From Lachnospiraceae bacterium (GTDB lineage: Bacteria; Bacillota; Clostridia; Lachnospirales; Lachnospiraceae), in the NCBI GenBank assembly GCA_015057625.1, contig SVDZ01000002.1, positions 66,865 to 130,864 of the forward strand: a DNA stretch of 64,000 nt. The letters run 5' to 3'. The notes below the pieces were generated by a model. The model did no database searches. It had not been told where the DNA came from and saw only the letters and a program-made list of their open reading frames with translations. Positions 62,410 to 64,000 of the stretch are shown here, piece by piece; the first letter of the stretch is position 1; each line of letters opens with the position of its first letter. The position numbers and the translations under genes were made by a program.

Positions 62410-62966
62410 TAGGAAGGCTACCCACCAAAGTTGCTGTGGGCGATATTGAGTGGGATATTAGAACTGACTATAGAGATATATTAACCATTTTTTGTGCTTT
62501 CAATGATCCGGAACTTAACACAGAGGAAAAAGTTATCGTATGCCTGACGATATTTTATATAGATTTTGATAAATTGAATCCATCATTGTATAAAGAAGCT
62601 TATGAAAGAGCTATATGGTTTTTTAACCAAGGAAAGAATCAAGAGGACAAACATTCTCCGAAACTATTAGACTGGGAACAGGATGAAAGTCTTATTTTTT
62701 CAGAGGTTAATAAAGTGGCAGGCATGGAAGTTAGAAATTTGGAATACATGCATTGGTGGACATTCATGGGATATTATATGGGAATAGGAGAGGGATTGTT
62801 CTCCGAAGTACTTAATATCCGAAGTAAAAAAGCGAAGAATAAAAAATTAGAAAAACATGAAAAAGAATTTTATGCTCAAAATAAATCTTTAATTGATTTG
62901 AAGATTAAATTAAGTGAAGAGGAAAAAGAAGCTCAGAAAGAACTTGAAGAGTTGCTAGGGTTATAG
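62406..62966 (+). CDS. Gp15-family tail assembly protein
   Basis: The 186-aa protein has the Gp15 pattern: VGDIEWDIRTDYRDILTIFC, then LDWEQDESLIFSEVNKVAG and HWWTFMGYYMGIGEGLFSEV. It functions as the second tail chaperone by position. ATGA overlap with the preceding gene. Confidence 0.88.
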   Translation: MIGRLPTKVAVGDIEWDIRTDYRDILTIFCAFNDPELNTEEKVIVCLTIFYIDFDKLNPSLYKEAYERAIWFFNQGKNQEDKHSPKLLDWEQDESLIFSEVNKVAGMEVRNLEYMHWWTFMGYYMGIGEGLFSEVLNIRSKKAKNKKLEKHEKEFYAQNKSLIDLKIKLSEEEKEAQKELEELLGL

Positions 62967-63001
62967 CAGCTCTTATTTTTATGCAAAGAGAGGTGAGGGC
63001 A

Positions 63002-64000
63002 TTGGCAGCTGATGGCAATTTGGAATTTGATGTGACTGCAGATACAGATTCGTTTGATTCTGCAATGAGAAATATGGAATCAGAATCCAAGTCACTTACA
63101 GGATATTTAAAAGAACTTGGTAGCAGATTCAAAAATGCATTTTCAACACAGTCTACAGAGTCAGCAACATCAAGAATGATGAGTCTTGAAGAGCAAATCA
63201 GAAAAGCAGAAAATGCACTTGCTGAAGCTGAGCAGAAGCAGAGAGAGTTTGCAACCGCAGAGATTCCAACAAAAGAATATAGTAAATTGGAAAATGCTGC
63301 TAAAAAAGCAGAAAATGAACTTCTGACATTACTGAATGAGAGAGAACGTTTTATTGAGTCTGGTGGAAGTGAATATGACCCTTTTTATATCAAAATGACC
63401 CAAGATATTGACAAGACAGAAGAAAAATTGCAACATCTCGAAAGCTCAATTCAAGCACTAAAAAATAGTGGAAAAGCATTCACTACGAGTGAGGATAATT
63501 CGGAACAGATGCAACGTTTTTCTGACAATGTAACAACCGCTCAAAATAGACTTGATATCTTGAATCAAAGAATGGTCGAACTACAGGAGAGGGAAAGTGA
63601 GGCGACAAGTTACGGTCAAATATTAATGCAATCTATCCAGGAGTCTTGTCCACCAGCAGGAGCAGCACTTCGAATAGTAAGTGGTGGTGTAGGATTGGTT
63701 GGAACGGCAGTGAAAGGCTCGTTTACAGCTGCGTCTAAATTGATTCCGTTTATGATTACCGGGATGAAAAAGGTTGGGAGTACAGTTTTAAATGTTGCCT
63801 CTCATGTAGGGAAATTGGGAGCTAGGATGTTCTCAACATTGAATCCTTTACCCAAATTGTTCTCAAAAGCAACTGATAAATCGGGCGGATTTATTAAGAA
63901 GTTAGGTGGAATGGTAAAAAGAGTATTTGTATTTACAGTTATTACAAAGGCTCTCAGAGAAATAAAGAAAATAATGGGTAGTCTGTTCAATAATGATAAG
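63002..64000 (+). CDS. Tail tape measure protein, N-terminal part (cut by the window)
   Basis: The frame stays open from TTG at 63002, after AGAGAGGTGA, to the right edge (333 codons). An ATG at 62981 lacks a ribosome binding site. The visible part is rich in coiled coil (about 40-190: EEQIRKAENALAEAEQKQRE) and then has a hydrophobic Gly-rich stretch (about 225-300), typical of tape measure proteins that set tail length. Confidence 0.9.
   Translation, partial: MAADGNLEFDVTADTDSFDSAMRNMESESKSLTGYLKELGSRFKNAFSTQSTESATSRMMSLEEQIRKAENALAEAEQKQREFATAEIPTKEYSKLENAAKKAENELLTLLNERERFIESGGSEYDPFYIKMTQDIDKTEEKLQHLESSIQALKNSGKAFTTSEDNSEQMQRFSDNVTTAQNRLDILNQRMVELQERESEATSYGQILMQSIQESCPPAGAALRIVSGGVGLVGTAVKGSFTAASKLIPFMITGMKKVGSTVLNVASHVGKLGARMFSTLNPLPKLFSKATDKSGGFIKKLGGMVKRVFVFTVITKALREIKKIMGSLFNNDK

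Larger units (their letters stand above)
32890..64000. mobile_element. Prophage integrated at tRNA-Leu, left part (open at the window edge)
   Basis: From the tRNA 3' end rightwards: integrase and repressor on the minus strand, then early, replication, packaging, head and tail genes on the plus strand. This is a siphovirus layout. The left boundary is put within the T-arm/acceptor region of the tRNA; the exact core cannot be set without the right junction, which is outside the window. The module order is intact except for one in-frame stop in the tail tube gene. Confidence 0.95.

Noticed and set aside
61984..62966. Programmed frameshift between the two tail chaperone genes
   Set aside because: The genes overlap by ATGA and the second has its own start; no slippery heptamer was seen at the junction.

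Overview
The window looks like the chromosome of a low-GC, anaerobic, Gram-positive Clostridia, most likely a Lachnospiraceae relative. Evidence: AGGAGG-type ribosome binding sites throughout, TTGACA/TATAAT promoters, a T-box leader on thrS, an L20-type leader on infC-rpmI-rplT with an AUU-started infC, a GerW/YtfJ sporulation-type protein, a tandem 2-hydroxyacyl-CoA dehydratase activase and many LytTR/GHKL-type features. No species can be named from sequence alone.

Left part, 1-32830, host chromosome. A 53-bp tandem repeat array (1-370) abuts the terminator of a 1,440-aa CoA dehydratase activase gene on the minus strand. Then come a rhomboid-like membrane protein and malQ. Region 7500-10223 is an agr-like module: three LytTR-type direct repeats, an ideal promoter, a structured ~410-nt transcript carrying a 19-aa peptide ORF and ending at a strong terminator, then a LytTR response regulator and a GHKL sensor kinase. 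This is the most unusual host feature. Next are a DUF2953/ytfJ cluster, a one-carbon cluster (metF, a separate cobalamin-reactivation-domain protein, metH), an OFA-type MFS transporter, rpmB facing a gls24/fakA-like pair (the Bacillus rpmB-yloU-yloV synteny), guaB, an exported trigger-factor-like foldase, T-box-thrS, infC-rpmI-rplT, and a Gld-type ABC exporter operon.

Right part, 32831-64000, a prophage integrated at the 3' end of tRNA-Leu(CAG). Its order is classical for a Firmicutes siphovirus. The minus-strand lysogeny side holds the integrase, a type I holin-like toxin with probable antisense RNA, an ImmA-like remnant and the CI-like repressor. The plus-strand early side begins at a TTGACA promoter with an operator between -35 and -10, then small regulators, a recombination/replication module (SMC-like ATPase, Sak4-like ATPase, DUF669, helicase, primase-helicase), an iteron-type origin candidate, RusA, a cytosine methyltransferase, a run of small Cys-rich proteins and an ArpU-like late regulator. 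After a structured non-coding segment come terS, terL, portal, a MuF-like minor head protein with a C-terminal JAB-like domain, scaffold, capsid with an Ig-like tail domain, connectors, tail tube (with an in-frame TGA followed by more coding sequence), tail chaperones and the start of the tape measure gene, cut by the window edge. The right attachment site, lysis genes and tail tip are outside the window.

Inside the head module sits a self-contained accessory cassette (56302-57230): a perfect Gram-positive LexA box, its own promoter, a Panacea (DUF4065) antitoxin-like gene, a two-TM protein in an overlapping reading frame and a terminator. This looks like an SOS-controlled PanA/PanT toxin-antitoxin or abortive-infection unit. 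Together with the type I toxin and the MuF C-terminal domain it gives the prophage at least three candidate host- or phage-interaction systems.
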